This document shows, in pieces, positions 10,659-23,315 of a stretch of DNA of 64,000 nucleotides (position 1 is the stretch's first letter; every line of letters starts with the position of its first letter). A program made the translations under genes and the position numbers. The stretch covers positions 8,866,001 to 8,930,000 of the forward strand of contig CM082587.2 in the NCBI GenBank assembly GCA_040954595.2, in the 5' to 3' direction. Below the pieces are notes generated by a model, which was given only the letters and a program-made list of their open reading frames with translations, was not told where the DNA came from and did no database searches. Source of the DNA: Balanoglossus misakiensis (lineage: Eukaryota; Hemichordata).

Positions 10659-10803
10659 TAATAATAAGGTTATTACGAAAATACCGCAAAGTATGCACTC
10701 GGACATTAGCGCAGCGCATCGCCCTCCGCTACGCGTCGGGCGATACTCAGCGCTAATGTCCTCGTGCATACTTTGCGGTATTTTCGTAATAACCTCATAA
10801 TAT
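10659..10803. repeat. Near-perfect long hairpin (foldback element)
   Basis: Two arms of about 65 bases, 10659-10724 and 10738-10803, are reverse complements with only a few mismatches (for example GGTTATTACGAAAATACCGC against its complement at about 10776-10795), separated by a CpG-rich loop of about 13 bases. The whole would fold into one long stem. It resembles a MITE reduced to its inverted repeats. A 63-codon minus-strand frame across it is a by-product of the palindrome. Confidence 0.8.
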
Positions 10804-10805
10804 TT

Positions 10806-13800
10806 TTAATTTGGACATTTTTCGCATATAAGGGTTTGTATATCTTATCAGTCAATGTATTTAATAGACAAAATTGAAAGCATATATACATGTACAAGTA
10901 TTTAAAGATTTGACATTTTCATCGAGTTGCAGCTCATGAGGCTTTAATGAAAAGAATTTTCGGTGAAGTGGTGGTGTGATAGTTAACTTTGTGAATGAGA
11001 TGAAGTAGCTAGGAAAGGCCACTATTTTTGCGACCTAGATTTAAAAAAAATGACCAGCCTCCCCATTTTCAGTTCTAACTATTGACAATTTACAGGCTCT
11101 CACATCCCGCCGCTAATATTCCCGATTACTATACATCTGTGCCGGACTTGGCATGATTTTAATAGGTCTCACAGCAAGCAATTACAGTAACCATTCGATA
11201 ATTTGTTCTCAGTTGGTGAACTATTTGGTGACAGAGTGCAGACTAATTCGTGATGCAGGCTTGCAATTATCGAAATTAAGGTACTTAGGGGGTCGTCGAT
11301 TATAAATTATGCCCCCCCCCCCTCTCGGTTTTCAAACAACAAGTCATGTTCAATAGAAAGCGACGATACAAAATCTCACTCTTTCTTTTCTTCTGTATTG
11401 CATTTTACAAATTTTGAATTACAGCTCCAAGTAATAAAACATTAAAATGGCAATTCTGGAGCAAGGGAAAATAGATGTGTTGCTAACAAAATCTGGGACA
11501 ATCTCTTCAATGCATCATGTATCAACTTTAAGTGAAATGTGCAAATCTTAAACTTATACACAATTATAATCCCTTAAAAACCACCGTCGTAATGGTGTTT
11601 TTATAAACTGGTATCTTGATATATTGATTTAATTATATTTGATAAATCCTTCCAAAACGTGTAAGAAAGTTGACATACAGAAGTGTGCATATTAAGTAAA
11701 AAATATATTCGTCCTTACACGGTTTTGACAAATTACAAAACTAACTTGGTTGTTATTAACAATTAGCGCTTGCTATAAACATTGCATAACGTATTTCAAG
11801 CATATTTACGACCAATGTGGTGCAGCACACTAACGTTAAAAATGATAAACATTTCTCAAGTTTTAACTTTTAAAATGATCTTAAAATAAATTTGCCAGAT
11901 GTGATATGTGTCGCTCACTAATGTTCATATTTAAACAACAACACGATCATTGACATTGTTCACCCTATGCCTATCAATTACAGTTCTGTTGATAATGCGA
12001 ATATAAAATCTTCATTATATTTTAACGACTGAAAAAATATTCCCTTATAAATGGGTATGTGGCATTTTTGCTGCGTTACTTTTATAATTGACTTTTCCCT
12101 AGTGTGATGAGTGATCACCTTTAATAACGATTACCCTTCAGTAGCATCTATGTAGCAGTCTTCTTCGTAATGATATTTAATGGGAAGGAATCCATACATG
12201 ACACTGTATCTCAATCAACAAGATGGAATGAAGGACATGGCGAATCCGTATGATAACAGCAAACGAGAAAATCAATCTTTCACACTCATACCTCAAGGGA
12301 ATGTTACAAAAGGCGGCCTTTTTACAAAAAAATCATCTATCTTGATCACCTTATCTGAAGATTACTACGCATCCCCATTCCGGTCGCGTTTGGCTTGCTA
12401 CCTAACGATTGAGGGCGCGAGTCAGACAAATGCCACTTTATAATGGTGAGTTGGTGATTTTTTTTTTGCTCTTTTATTCCATTCCTATGTCCTCTACAGG
12501 CTTTATCGCTATATCAGATAGAATGTACATGTTGTTAAACCCAGAATCGGAATGTCTTGATTATCGTACAAAGAAAACCACGTGTGTCAACGAACACAGA
12601 AATGCGCATTTATGCACGATTCTGTATCGGTCTCTGTGCCCATTAGAACACTGTAGTAGCCAGGCATCTACTTGTCTTCACCACCAAGTGGTTCATTGCG
12701 CATGTGGCCTGTCAAAGAAAATCACCTGTCTTCATTAACAGAAGGTCGCTTGAAAATGGGCGCAATTATGTAATTATTCTAAATTTATAGGCCAAAGTAG
12801 ACAGCTGTCCCAGTTGTGGTAATTTTCCTGGTATAAGAGGAGACTGATTTTACACTTGCAAAATAGCTCATTATTATAATTATGATAATACATTTTAATC
12901 GTGTTGATGGTCATGTTTAGTTGGCATCGTTACCTGTGTGACTCATATAAACATTTATATTATGGCAGGAAAAGGATTTGACGGAGATGCCTTAAATAGT
13001 TTGGCCGTTTATCATCTTAAAGACGGCCATTTACCTTCTGAAAGATTTAACCTATGACAAAATGAACACTAAATGTTTGTGTGTTTCATTGCATGCGGCA
13101 TTCATTTTCCTCAGTAAACCTTCACGTATATGGAAAATTGCTTTTCACAGGGGTTTACGTTGCACCGACAATCGGCTACTGTATTTCCTCATTTTGCCAA
13201 TTTGATATCCACGCCAAAAATGTTTTACTATACATATCTATAAATCCACATATCAATAAGATTGGTCTCCCAGACTTCACATGAGCGGGTGTTCCATGTT
13301 ATGATGTTTATTTCTATTTTCTATGATTTACATCTCCACTCCACTCATAAATACCGCCTTCTAATCCCATAGACATTGTAGAAGTTCAACGGAAAACCAG
13401 TTTTATAAACATTTGTCACGTGATGTTTAGCGGTCTGGATCAAAATTTTAAAACCGAATAACATACATTGACAGCGGAATGTTATTCGCTAACATCCGTG
13501 GTGTCATTCTAATGTACACCCATGGCTTTAAGTACATATAATTAACAAAAGACAGTCAAAGTGTGAACTGAGTCAGACATTTTCCATAGAGACGTTAATC
13601 TACCGCATAGATACACAAAATAACACACAATAGAATAAAATATTTTCTCATGTGCATATTTTCAAACATCAAATTGTTGAACGACTGTTTTAATTCTGAC
13701 AAACATACCTGTCCAGTTGTAGGTTTCGTCAGGCACATCACAAAGTATATCCGTCATTGTGAAATTGTCTCTTTGGTCAGCACTCACCTAGGGAGTAAGG

Positions 13801-13848
13801 ACAAGATGTTTCAGTATCGGTAACATGAAGCTTTTGTGAAACCCTATC
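10806..13848. other. Non-coding AT-rich interval
   Basis: It contains a C11 run at 11312-11322 and a very AT-rich block from 11.4 to 12.2 kb. The 87- and 109-codon plus-strand frames at 12.2-12.7 kb have no recognisable motif or splice context and are not called. Confidence 0.5.
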
Positions 13849-16037
13849 ATGTATATAGCAAACAAGATGTATAGCTACGCTGGGTGTCCATCATGCGTAC
13901 AAGTGGCAGTAAATAGAGCTAGCTCTTCTTTCATGGCACGGCATATGTTAATGTCCACTTTTGAAATAGACCAATCAGAGCCTGCAGATCTTCGGCAAAA
14001 TAATGCCCAGTGGATCCGAACCAATCAGAAGCGCTTTCTTGTGTGTATAGATAACATGGCTCAGTTAGTCATAATGTGCGTATGTCTGACTTGCTGTCAG
14101 CGTAGAAGCGTACGACCCTAGTCGTTGTGCAATGAAAATTCGAACTTTAACATAGCCACAATGGAAAAGAATGTCATAACATATAAAAGACACCCACAGA
14201 CACATTATGTTAACTACTAGTATGTAATAGAGTGTATCTTATCTATGAGAAGAAATGGGAAACGCACACACATACTTTGCCTGGAGTGCTCATACACTAG
14301 ACCGATATTTGGGATAAAACAAATAGTTTTCCGAATTCTCTTAAAAAGAAGCAACGCGGTTTCCAAGTGCTGCCTGACATTCAAGTAATGAGTTCAAAGC
14401 ACATACATGTCAGCAGCGACACTACCCAATAGATGTCTGAAGAGTCTTGAAGAACACTCGTAATGAGATATCCCGTTCTACACAACCTTGCAGATTAGGT
14501 CTCGATATTGGAGTCTCTTCTCCAAACATCCTAATAACTTGTAAAACTCAATCCCTTTCGGAGAGAATACATTTCTTCTCATTTTGCTGTCGGCGAAGTT
14601 GGTTTGCCTAATGATATTTTCCTATCACACACAAAACAGTATTCTACCAGTATAAATTAACCCGTTTCTATGACAACACAGGGATAGTACTCATGCAGCT
14701 GTGATGTTGAAATGTGAGTGCGTGATTCTCATTGCCGAATTGAAAAAAAAATCGCGATACTTTTGTAACCATTCAAGCTATCTGTAATCAAACAAGGCAC
14801 CGTGAAAATATTGAACCGCCACCAGATTGCAAGAAGGAAGAAAGGGGTCTGTGATGACATCAACGAAGGTCTGGGATTTAATTATGAGCGGTGATATTCA
14901 ATGACTTATTCGTGTCGCCAAGAAGCACGAACCAAGTCTTATTTTGCAGTGTATCGGTAACGTTAGTATAATAAAATTGTTTGAAATGTACTCGGGAAAT
15001 TGCAAGGAAAATGTTTAGATTACACTGGATAAAGTATTTGTTTTCATTTAGTCACTCAACGAATTGTTCTATTTGTTAGAGGTTGACAGCCTGCTGGTAT
15101 GCATTACATTGTAAAGTGATTTCAATGGATTACAAAGGTAGATCCATGTATTTTAAAAGTATATCTGCAATTAATATCAATGCCAGCTCTATTAGACACT
15201 TGACATAATCCTCAATTTTCAAAACAATTGACGTTTAGAGTCATGCAAAAAAACAACTTTCGGAAAACAAGACTTATTATACTTTCCACAGGAACATGCG
15301 CAGTGCACGTATTGTTTGTTTTTGTGGAATGGTTACCTCCCATGTGCATGTTTTTCTTGTTAGCCAGTTTTACTCTGTTTTGATGGCAGTTATAAGGAAA
15401 TTAACACATTATTATTTATATTCTTATTTTTATTCATATTATCATAATTATATAATTCCTTATTTGATTATTGTTACAAGAAATTGACTCTGCGCCAGTG
15501 TCTGGCAAGAGACCACCCGGATAATCTGGCAACTCAGCGTTCTTGCAGTGTATGTACATATCTGGCCACAAACAATGCCATCTAGAGGGCAAATCACAAG
15601 CGTTGACTGTTTGGCCGTGCGTCTTTGACCGAACATTTCATGACATTACAGTTAATACACGTAATATTTTGGTGATAATATGTAAGTTTTTAACCACGTG
15701 ATAGGACATTTCCGCCCGGGGATAGTGCACGTGATAGGGATGTCTTGATCCACGGTTATGTATTACTTAATAGCGGTGCCTCCATGACAGTACACAAGTA
15801 GATTAATGCACTATTTTTCACAAAGTGGCATTGTTAGTTGAAGGTATCACTGAATTAACACCGCTTCAAGTGGTTTGAGATCACAGATAACAATCACCAG
15901 GACCAAACAATAGTTTCATGTAGCCGTTTCATTTCGTTTTTAATTATTTGTTTTCGTATTCATTTATCAGAGAAGGGAAACAAATTTTCAGTTTCAGAGC
16001 ATTTGAAGACATCGCTGCAACGCCCACGTCACCTTAC
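13849..16037. other. Non-coding interval with CCAAT motifs
   Basis: No gene recognised. Two ACCAATCAGA-type CCAAT motifs lie about 50 bases apart near 13970-14030 (GACCAATCAGAG and GAACCAATCAGAA), as found in some promoters, but nothing downstream reads as a first exon. Extremely AT-rich DNA occurs near 15400-15480. Confidence 0.4.
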
Positions 16038-16228
16038 AACAAGCGTTCCTTGTCGGGATTAAATTCCATCCACTGTTTTGAAGCACTTTCATTTGGCAAT
16101 GGCGTGTCTGGGGCAATGTATGTATCTGCTGGTCGAAGCCATGCAAGGTCGCGCGTGGCAATTGCCTTCTGAGGTAGCCGTATTTTAACGCCGATGTGAT
16201 GATAAAGGAAATAGATGTCAGCATGGCG
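16038..16228 (-). CDS. Candidate exon, unrecognised protein
   Basis: On the minus strand an acceptor-like GTTTTAACTGACACTCAG precedes 16228, and a donor-like TTGTT|GTAAGG follows 16038. In between are 63 codons without a stop, with balanced composition, including YLYHH-type aromatic/His and KQWMEFNPDKERLL segments. The frame also stays open upstream to about 16336 and closes with TAA at 16034, so this could alternatively be a terminal exon or a relic of a longer frame. GC content is higher than in the flanks. The family is not recognised. Confidence 0.3.
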
Positions 16229-17973
16229 CTGAGTGTCAGTTAAAACCCCCTCAGAACGTAGGTCGACTGAAACATAATTATTCAGCTCATAAATCCAAAA
16301 TACGCGATATGATATATTGTGATATAGCGAGAACATTGCGTGTTTGTTGTATTACGTGCCCTTCTTTCTCAGAATAATACAAATAATTAATTGAAGCGAA
16401 TTATATTAAGCAATCATGTCATAAAACTGTTCTTTTTATTATCACCTAATAAGTTCAGCTATTTGTGTTACTGGCCTCAATCCATATTTAGTACAAACAG
16501 TTTCAAATCAACCATTTCGTGGCGGATTTGGCAATTTTATACTTTTCAAACAGATGGTTAGGAATTGATGGCTCTCTAACTTTGAAGGGAACAGCATTTT
16601 TCGTTCACGGACGTTTCCATAAAAAGACTAAACTCACGAGATTTCTGAACCCAAACGGACAACCACTGTATGGTACACATTATTTTGATGTGTTTACATT
16701 TTTGATGACTAAGCAAAATCACTTTACACTAGGCTGTTTTGTCTTATATGGGCAGAAACATAGCGATATATTGGACGGAAAATTTACCATAAGTATGAGT
16801 TGAATAATGAACATTGTGTAAAATTGGGACAGTATTCCCACCTGTGCTGAGGCTCATTTGTGTGTCACGTGGGTTGTGATGTCACTGTCTCACATGAAAA
16901 AAAATTATAATACGTACATGTATACAACAAATCATAACATTTGCGAAATTCACAAATCTACGTCAGGGGGAGCACGCCCCCTCACCTCTCCCGGGACAGC
17001 TTATGGAGCCATCATTATCAGCGGCCTGGGGGGTCGGAGGAATTAGAGGGGGTCACTCAAAAATGGAAAGCTGGAAGGGGGTTTCTCAAAAAGTTGAGAC
17101 GAAGAAGGGGCACTCATTTTTTGGAAATCTAGCACACTATTTCAACTGAAATATTTAGTCGTGTACAGGTCCGGCAGCACTCCGCGACCGAAGGTCTCGG
17201 AGCACCAGAGTGTTCATACGACGGAATTCATTTTTGTTATTTCACCCTTACAACCCATCATGATGCAACTGATGATCACCTAGCAGAGTGATCCTAGAGT
17301 TGGAAGGTCTATTACACTATCATATCAGTAATTTATACAGCCATCTGGCTACAAGGGACAGATTTGTGTCTGTCATGGCAAATTCAAAATGCAATAGTTG
17401 GTCGCCTGCCAGGAACGCCTGACCATTTATTCAATATTCCACGTTTATCATATAATCCTGTCCCCAACAAATAATGTCACCTCTGCTTACACAATTACTT
17501 TGCATTTTTTCTTAAAATTGATATCTCAATCTTCGTCCACCAATCTTTCCCGTACCGGTCAGGTTATTTGGATAATGAGATGTTAATCACCTAGTTAGTG
17601 TCATTTAGGCCGTTTACATTGCTCAAAAAGACTAGGCCCTTGTCCTAGCCAGGTACGTGGCCGAGCAAAAAAAAAAAACAGGTGTGAACGGGTTGGGCCA
17701 GCCATTGTACGGACAATTTTGTGACCCAGTCGAAAGGGGCTGTCTGTGGCCGACCCTGGTCACAGCCCGGTGTGTGTGGAAACGTTTGTCCGAATCTGGT
17801 CCCTGTTGACGCCCTTTACAGTTGACATAACATTTGACAATGGTGAAAATCGTATAAACAACCAGAAGAGGACGAACAGGGTTCTGCTTTATAAGCGTTA
17901 ACCCAGCAATTATGTCATACACTCTTGAATTCATTCACGCAACCCAGTTAACTCAAAGTATAACAAGCAGTGT
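16229..17973. other. Non-coding interval
   Basis: No gene recognised. A purine-rich, GC-rich stretch at 16960-17130 (runs such as GGGGGGTCGGAGG) stands out, as does an A12 run near 17668. The 94-codon frame at 16519 has no motif. Confidence 0.45.
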
Positions 17974-18166
17974 TTAAAGGTATACGGTCACCTCCAATTT
18001 GCATACGCCCGTATATGGCTGAAATGGCGTATTTAAGCGTTCTAAAGAACATATGGTGGCGCTCTTTTTTTCGCGTGTGCCACCCACTGAAAATCCGTGA
18101 TTGGCTAGATCTCAATTCGCCATGGTAACTATAGCTAATTTTCTATAGGTGACCGTATACCATTAA
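17974..18166. mobile_element. TTAA-flanked MITE, family A, copy 1
   Basis: The terminal repeats GGTATACGGTCACCT (from 17979) and AGGTGACCGTATACC (to 18161) are reverse complements, and TTAA lies at 17974-17977 and 18163-18166. The interior carries a conserved CACCCACTGAAAATC block and AATGGCGTATTT, both shared with copy 2 at 21393. It has no coding capacity. TTAA duplication points to a piggyBac-type transposase acting in trans. Confidence 0.85.
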
Positions 18167-21100
18167 TGTCAACGAGGGTAATAGTCACAGATTGACTGGC
18201 ACATCCTTCATGCTTTAATATCATTGTCTTTATAAGCTTTACATCTATCGGTAAAAAACTCTTTCCTTGAAGTTCTACGAAAACTGCTATGACAACTTTG
18301 TACACAGATGGAATTTGAGAGGTCGTTTTGTTTTGGTGTGTTACATTATACAAGTATATTGCCGCATGTAATACAATAGTTGGGTTTGCCTTGGATTGGT
18401 TTTGAGGGTACATGGTCTACTGTACGTTACTTACAGAAGATAATAAAATCAAAATGCATCATATGATATCAATATTCAAGTAATCCTGGTTACTTTTAAA
18501 GGCATTTATATTCTCCTCTTTCTACATACATAACAAGAGTCTTGAACGTAAAACGTCTCTCATGTTAAATCGCTTTCTGACGCACGTTTTGAAGAAAGCG
18601 CACAAGCGAATAGAGCTACGACATTAATTGTCGACGTGGAAAAATCTGCATCTTGAATTCGAGGAAGGTTTCTTTCTTCAGTGAACGAGCGTATATTGTA
18701 TAATTTACATCATGTCAACTAAAACAAAATGATTTGAGACCCGATCATTTATTAACATGGCTCTTCAAAGCATGACTTACATCGAGAAAGAAAACATTTA
18801 CTTGATCGCCTTTCTGCCAAAGCCAAGATTTCACTCCACACACTCCTCAGCACCGTGTCGTGAAAAGGTCTGTTGGGTCAAGTTGTGTGAACTAGTATGT
18901 GCATGGCAGGGGTTTAATTTGATATCGCAAGTACCTTGTTTTATTCTAAGTTCGACGTTCATCGATTATTACCATGACAACGGTCACTGATATCTGGAAA
19001 GGGGTCCCACTCATCTTCACCGCTGCCGTGGCTGTTTATTGTGGGATGTGTGTGATCACAAATGCAGTGGATAAGTCAAATTTCACTGCAAAATCTATGT
19101 TAATTTTAAATTTACCAAAACAGTCAGTGAATTATACCCTAATATGTCCTCAATTCTGTCTTGATTTTCACAATTGCCTAATAATGTAAACAAATGGCTA
19201 CAGAAATACATTTGTAAAATATTACATCAAACAAATTGGTATAAAATACCTACACTTTAACAAACTAACGAACATGTATTTTAGTCAATCAGTCAGCAAG
19301 TCTGTCCGTTTCTCTCTGTCTTCCTCTGTTTGTCTGTCTGTCTTATTCACTTACTAATACTACATTTTAGGGTTTTTAATTAGATGTTAACACACGACTA
19401 GTAAACCTCAGTCAGGCTGTGACAGGCCCGGCCCCTGGAAAATAATGTTGAGTCTATACGGCCTGTTACGGGTCATTAGCATTTGCAAAATTCCATGTGT
19501 TTATATTTCATAGCCAAAAGAAATATTGCGCTTATGCTGGTCCTGATACAAACCTATGGCACAGGTCTGTGTCAGTGATGATGGGTGCGCACGCGGCTGT
19601 CAAATGTACTTCGGTACAGTATAGAGAACTGTGGACACATGAGTGATGTGACGTCTAATCCCTGCTGTGCGAACATGACTGAATACAGGACCTAGATTTG
19701 CGACAGTGGCTGATTTTTTTGTTATTGAGAACACAAATATTCCCTTTTTGCACTTCTTTATTCAAAATTGACTCAATTGTCTGAAAATGTCAACGCACGA
19801 AATCATGCGAATTTTCAGACCCTGCAACTGGCCCTGGGGACTCAGCAGTAGTTCACAGCGCTGGATAAGTCAGAAATTACATGACAATCCTGTACATGTA
19901 CCATCAACACTTATTTTGAGTTGTGTTTTACCGCTCCGAAAAGTCATACCTCGTAACAGACGCTGGTTTAGGGCCTGTTACAGGAATATTCTAAAATCCG
20001 ACCGGGTTTAAAATAAAACTGCGCATATATATGTCATCGGCAGCTGTGGCGGAAGGAATACTTCGATACATCAAAATACTTGTGTGCATAACGTAACTTC
20101 CCGCAGGTTGAAGTATATAAAAGCTTAGTAATCCAGGCACACAAATTTGGCGATGAGAAAGACATAATAGGCAATTGAAACATTTGTGAGAGATCTTGTA
20201 GCAGCTTTGAAAGATAACATGCGGGGGCAGGAGATTGAGTCACAAGGAGGTTTTATCTGTGTCCGACAGTGACCTACTTGTACAGCACATCACACCATCC
20301 ACAAAAGTACTTAACATGCACCAAAATATACTGAATTAATGTGAATGTTGCCTTCCAGGAAATTTCTTGTATAGAATACTGTAAAATATGTGTTTGTTTC
20401 AGATTCAAATGCAATATAAAATCCAATCTGTCATAACACGAGCAAAATCACTAATTTTTTAACATTGCTTTGAGCCGTTTTAGTTTCGTGTGAAAGTCTT
20501 CCCTTGGCCTTTTCGCGGAAATATGTTGAATAGGTTATCGGTTGTCACAGCTGAACAAATTCCAGGCACGGGCATATGATGTAAACTTCCATATTTCAAT
20601 CTTATCAATGCAGCTAGAAAACCTCATGCTGATTTCAGGTCATGCCTGTCGTGTTTTTGTTCACACGACATCAAAGATATCCTCCGGCCTGTTCATGCAT
20701 ATTTGTTATTAATTCAAACTAAATGTTCTTCTTTGCACCTAAAAACATTCTACGACTCAGGAAAAATGTATTCTCTTGTTTTGAACGAACCCCGATGAAT
20801 ATTACTCAATGGGTAAATAGGACGGCCGTTAAAAGTGTAAATAAATAAATATGTTTTGCAAATTAGCACGCGGTTTGGTTATTTCTTGCCTTTTTCAGAT
20901 ACTTCAAACGAATAGAAATTGACATAGCATTTGCCAAATCATCTCAGTTTTTACGTGTGACTCTATACGTACTGAACAGCATAAAAACAGTTCCTTTGTC
21001 GACTGAGTATGACAAAATATTCTCGTTCCAGTTGACCCTTTCGTTGTACTGACAACAACTTACAATTCACATAGATGTGCCGCCGGCTGCGCCAGGAACT

Positions 21101-21388
21101 TCAGGTTTGATTGGTTTCCCGCAGGATACGGGTATAGATGGGCGTATTGGTACAAAACCAAATAAGCACCATCACCTTGGGGTATTGAACTTGATCAAAC
21201 GTGTTGCCAGTTAATGGTTCTCAACAGTCTAAATCTGTCATTGAAGCCGGATTCACCTGCACAGCAGGCACAATGCCACATCAGGAGAACGCCAGGCAAA
21301 TTAAATTCAGCCTATACCATGCATTGACAATCAGCAGTTCGGCTAAACATGGTTTCAAAAGCACAATGTCTGATAAAATGTTAATTCT
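18167..21388. other. Non-coding interval
   Basis: AT-rich DNA with no gene recognised. Frames at 18757-19189 begin with plausible Met codons but lack motifs and splice support. A pyrimidine-rich TCTGTC run lies near 19310-19350. Confidence 0.45.
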
Positions 21389-21582
21389 TTAAAAGTACAC
21401 GGGGTCACCCCTAATTTACATACCCCCATATATGGCTGAAATGGCGTATTTGAGTTTTCTTAAGAACATAAGGTGGCGCTCTGTTTTCGCATGTGTCACC
21501 CACTGAAAATCGCTGATTGGCTAGATCTCGATTTACCATGGTAATTATATCCAAATTTGCATAGGTGACCGTATACCTTTAA
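21389..21582. mobile_element. TTAA-flanked MITE, family A, copy 2
   Basis: Same orientation and architecture as copy 1: TTAA at 21389-21392 and 21579-21582, a left end AAGTACACGGGGTCACCCC that has drifted from the consensus, a right end AGGTGACCGTATACC that matches it exactly, and the shared internal blocks ATATGGCTGAAATGGCGTAT and TTGGCTAGATCTCGAT. The two full copies are similar in length (185 and 186 bp). Confidence 0.85.
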
Positions 21583-21903
21583 GTGTTGCTACAATCCCCG
21601 TTCCTGTTTAAACTTGAACTTAATTGTTGAATTTTCATCAGAGATTCCCATTATTTCATGACTGCGATACTTCCAATAATACATAAACATACTCAGGATG
21701 GGTGACAGTGCTTTGTTTGGTGTCGATCAACTTCGACGCGAAGGGAGTGAAATTACATAGTTTCTTCGCCATTTAAGGACTTCTGAAGTAAACCTAAGTA
21801 GAAAATTGTTTTTGTAGGATGGAAAACCTTTTGATGTTAAACCCCCACCCGCAACGTAAAAGAATATACGTTTTTGAAATATCGTAAAAGTAGTATTTTT
21901 GCC

Positions 21904-22188
21904 TTAAAAGCAGACGATCGTCTTATGCACACGTGCATAATTTCGTGTGTATAATTGTTCCGTGAATTTGTTGTTCGGCACATTCGAATAGTGGCCTGCC
22001 ATCGCTTACTTCAATGTTTCATGCGCACAGTAAAAGTTTAGTTTTTTCACCAAATTTGATTTTGTTGATCGCCGACATCTTGTCTGTTGTTAGGACAGCA
22101 CACTGCCTTATGGCATTGACTGTACACAGTTATTGTAACCAGAGTCTCTGGTTTGGCACAGGCGCATAAGACAAGCGTTGCCCTTTAA
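21904..22188. mobile_element. TTAA-flanked MITE, family C, copy 1
   Basis: TTAA occurs at 21904-21907 and 22185-22188. The ends carry inverted ACGATCGTCTTATGC and GCATAAGACAAGCGT. Internal blocks (TTTCATGCGCACAGTA, a Cys-free non-coding CGCCGACATCTTGTC, and TTAGGACAGCACACTGCCTTA) recur in copies at 31576 and 37891. No open frame of note. Confidence 0.75.
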
Positions 22189-22750
22189 CCTTCAAATCGG
22201 GCGACATGCCAATAAACCACGTGAATCGATGCAAATCAGGAAGTCAAGGGTTTGGTATGTGTCCTTAAAATGGCAGTTGTTTTAGAGCAAATGTTTCAAG
22301 GTTCGTTTTGGAAAAAATAACAGACACAGCTAAGCTATATCTCTCAAATGAAACACTGTCTGGAATTACCACTTCAGCTGGATCGAAAAGTGTCTGTCCC
22401 CAGTCTGTCCTCTTCAAAAGATTCGCAGTAAAACTATCGATTGTAGCATGGGATCTGACCCAGCAGTTGTATCTTGAATTCCTAAAGTAGAAAGAAGGAA
22501 ACTTAACAGCTTGTACTTAATGTAAAGAGGGTCGATGTCACACGACAACAAGATTGAATTGTTCACATCGTTTACATGTCATTTCAATGACTGTTGAAAA
22601 GAATTATTACATGTTTGTAAAGACCACATAATCTCTTGGCGTCCCTCGTGTGGTCTTTCACCCTTACCAACGAAACTCTTATGCTATTGAACATTAGAAC
22701 TAGTATTATGAACTTAGTCGGCAAATGTAGACTTTTGGGGGCGTATATAC
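22189..22750. other. Non-coding interval
   Basis: A short AT-rich stretch between two inverted-repeat elements. No gene, splice pair or repeat recognised. Confidence 0.45.
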
Positions 22751-23107
22751 TTAAAGGGACAAAGTCTCTCTCTCGCTGTCTTTTTTTCCATTATTTATGT
22801 TTGATACAAGGCATTGTTTATGTTATTCTACATGTGGATATATAGTGAATCAACGTTCGACCACACACAACTTCCATCCCACTTGTAGCCACAAGAGTGA
22901 AAAATCTACCAAAATGAATAATGAGGGTGTTTAACGTTTATTCAATTTGGCAAGATTTTATACTCATATGCTACAAACGGGATGGAAGTTATGTGTGGTC
23001 GAACGTTGATTCACTATATATCCACGTGTAGAATAACATAAACAGTGTCTTGTATCAAACACATTTAATAGAAAAGGGGCAGCGAAAGAGAGGCTTTGTC
23101 CCTTTAA
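22751..23107. mobile_element. TTAA-flanked foldback element with ~140-bp arms, family B
   Basis: The left arm, 22751 to about 22889, and the right arm, about 22970-23107, are close reverse complements along their whole length, starting TTAAAGGGACAAAG at the left and ending CTTTGTCCCTTTAA at the right. TTAA at 22751-22754 and 23104-23107 fits a target duplication. The unpaired centre is about 80 bp. The arms differ by several substitutions and small gaps, so the element is not brand new. It is non-coding. Confidence 0.85.
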
Positions 23108-23152
23108 GAACATTATCCATAGCATGTTTCAGCATATATTGTGCAGTTACCC

Positions 23153-23207
23153 TTAAAGGGACATAATTAGTGAAAAAAGGGCAGCGAGAGAGATGTTGTC
23201 CCTTTAA
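23153..23207. mobile_element. 47-bp TTAA-flanked derivative of family B
   Basis: Only 47 bases lie between TTAA at 23153-23156 and TTAA at 23204-23207. They begin AGGGACA and end TGTCCCT, and contain GGGCAGCGAGAGAGA, the subterminal block of the neighbouring family B element. It looks like an extreme internal-deletion product that kept both ends and its own TTAA duplication, 45 bp right of the larger copy. Confidence 0.65.
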
Positions 23208-23315
23208 CTGATATTGCTGACTGCACATGTTTGTTCAATGTACAAACAAATGATTAGTTACTGTGACTTTACATAATATCTCATAGTACATACATTTGAT
23301 TCAGCAATATCAGTT
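23206..23315. repeat. Small inverted-repeat element (15-bp ends)
   Basis: AACTGATATTGCTGA at 23206-23220 and TCAGCAATATCAGTT at 23301-23315 are perfect reverse complements about 80 bp apart. It begins inside the TTAA of the preceding 47-bp element, so one probably inserted next to the other. The interior is AT-rich and non-coding. A target duplication is not clear. Confidence 0.6.

Noticed and set aside
10706-10897. 63-codon minus-strand frame
   Set aside because: Half of it lies in the palindrome at 10659-10803; no motif.
12409-12738. 109-codon Cys-rich plus-strand frame
   Set aside because: Cysteines are irregular, a hydrophobic stretch comes from a T-run, and there is no recognisable family or splice support.
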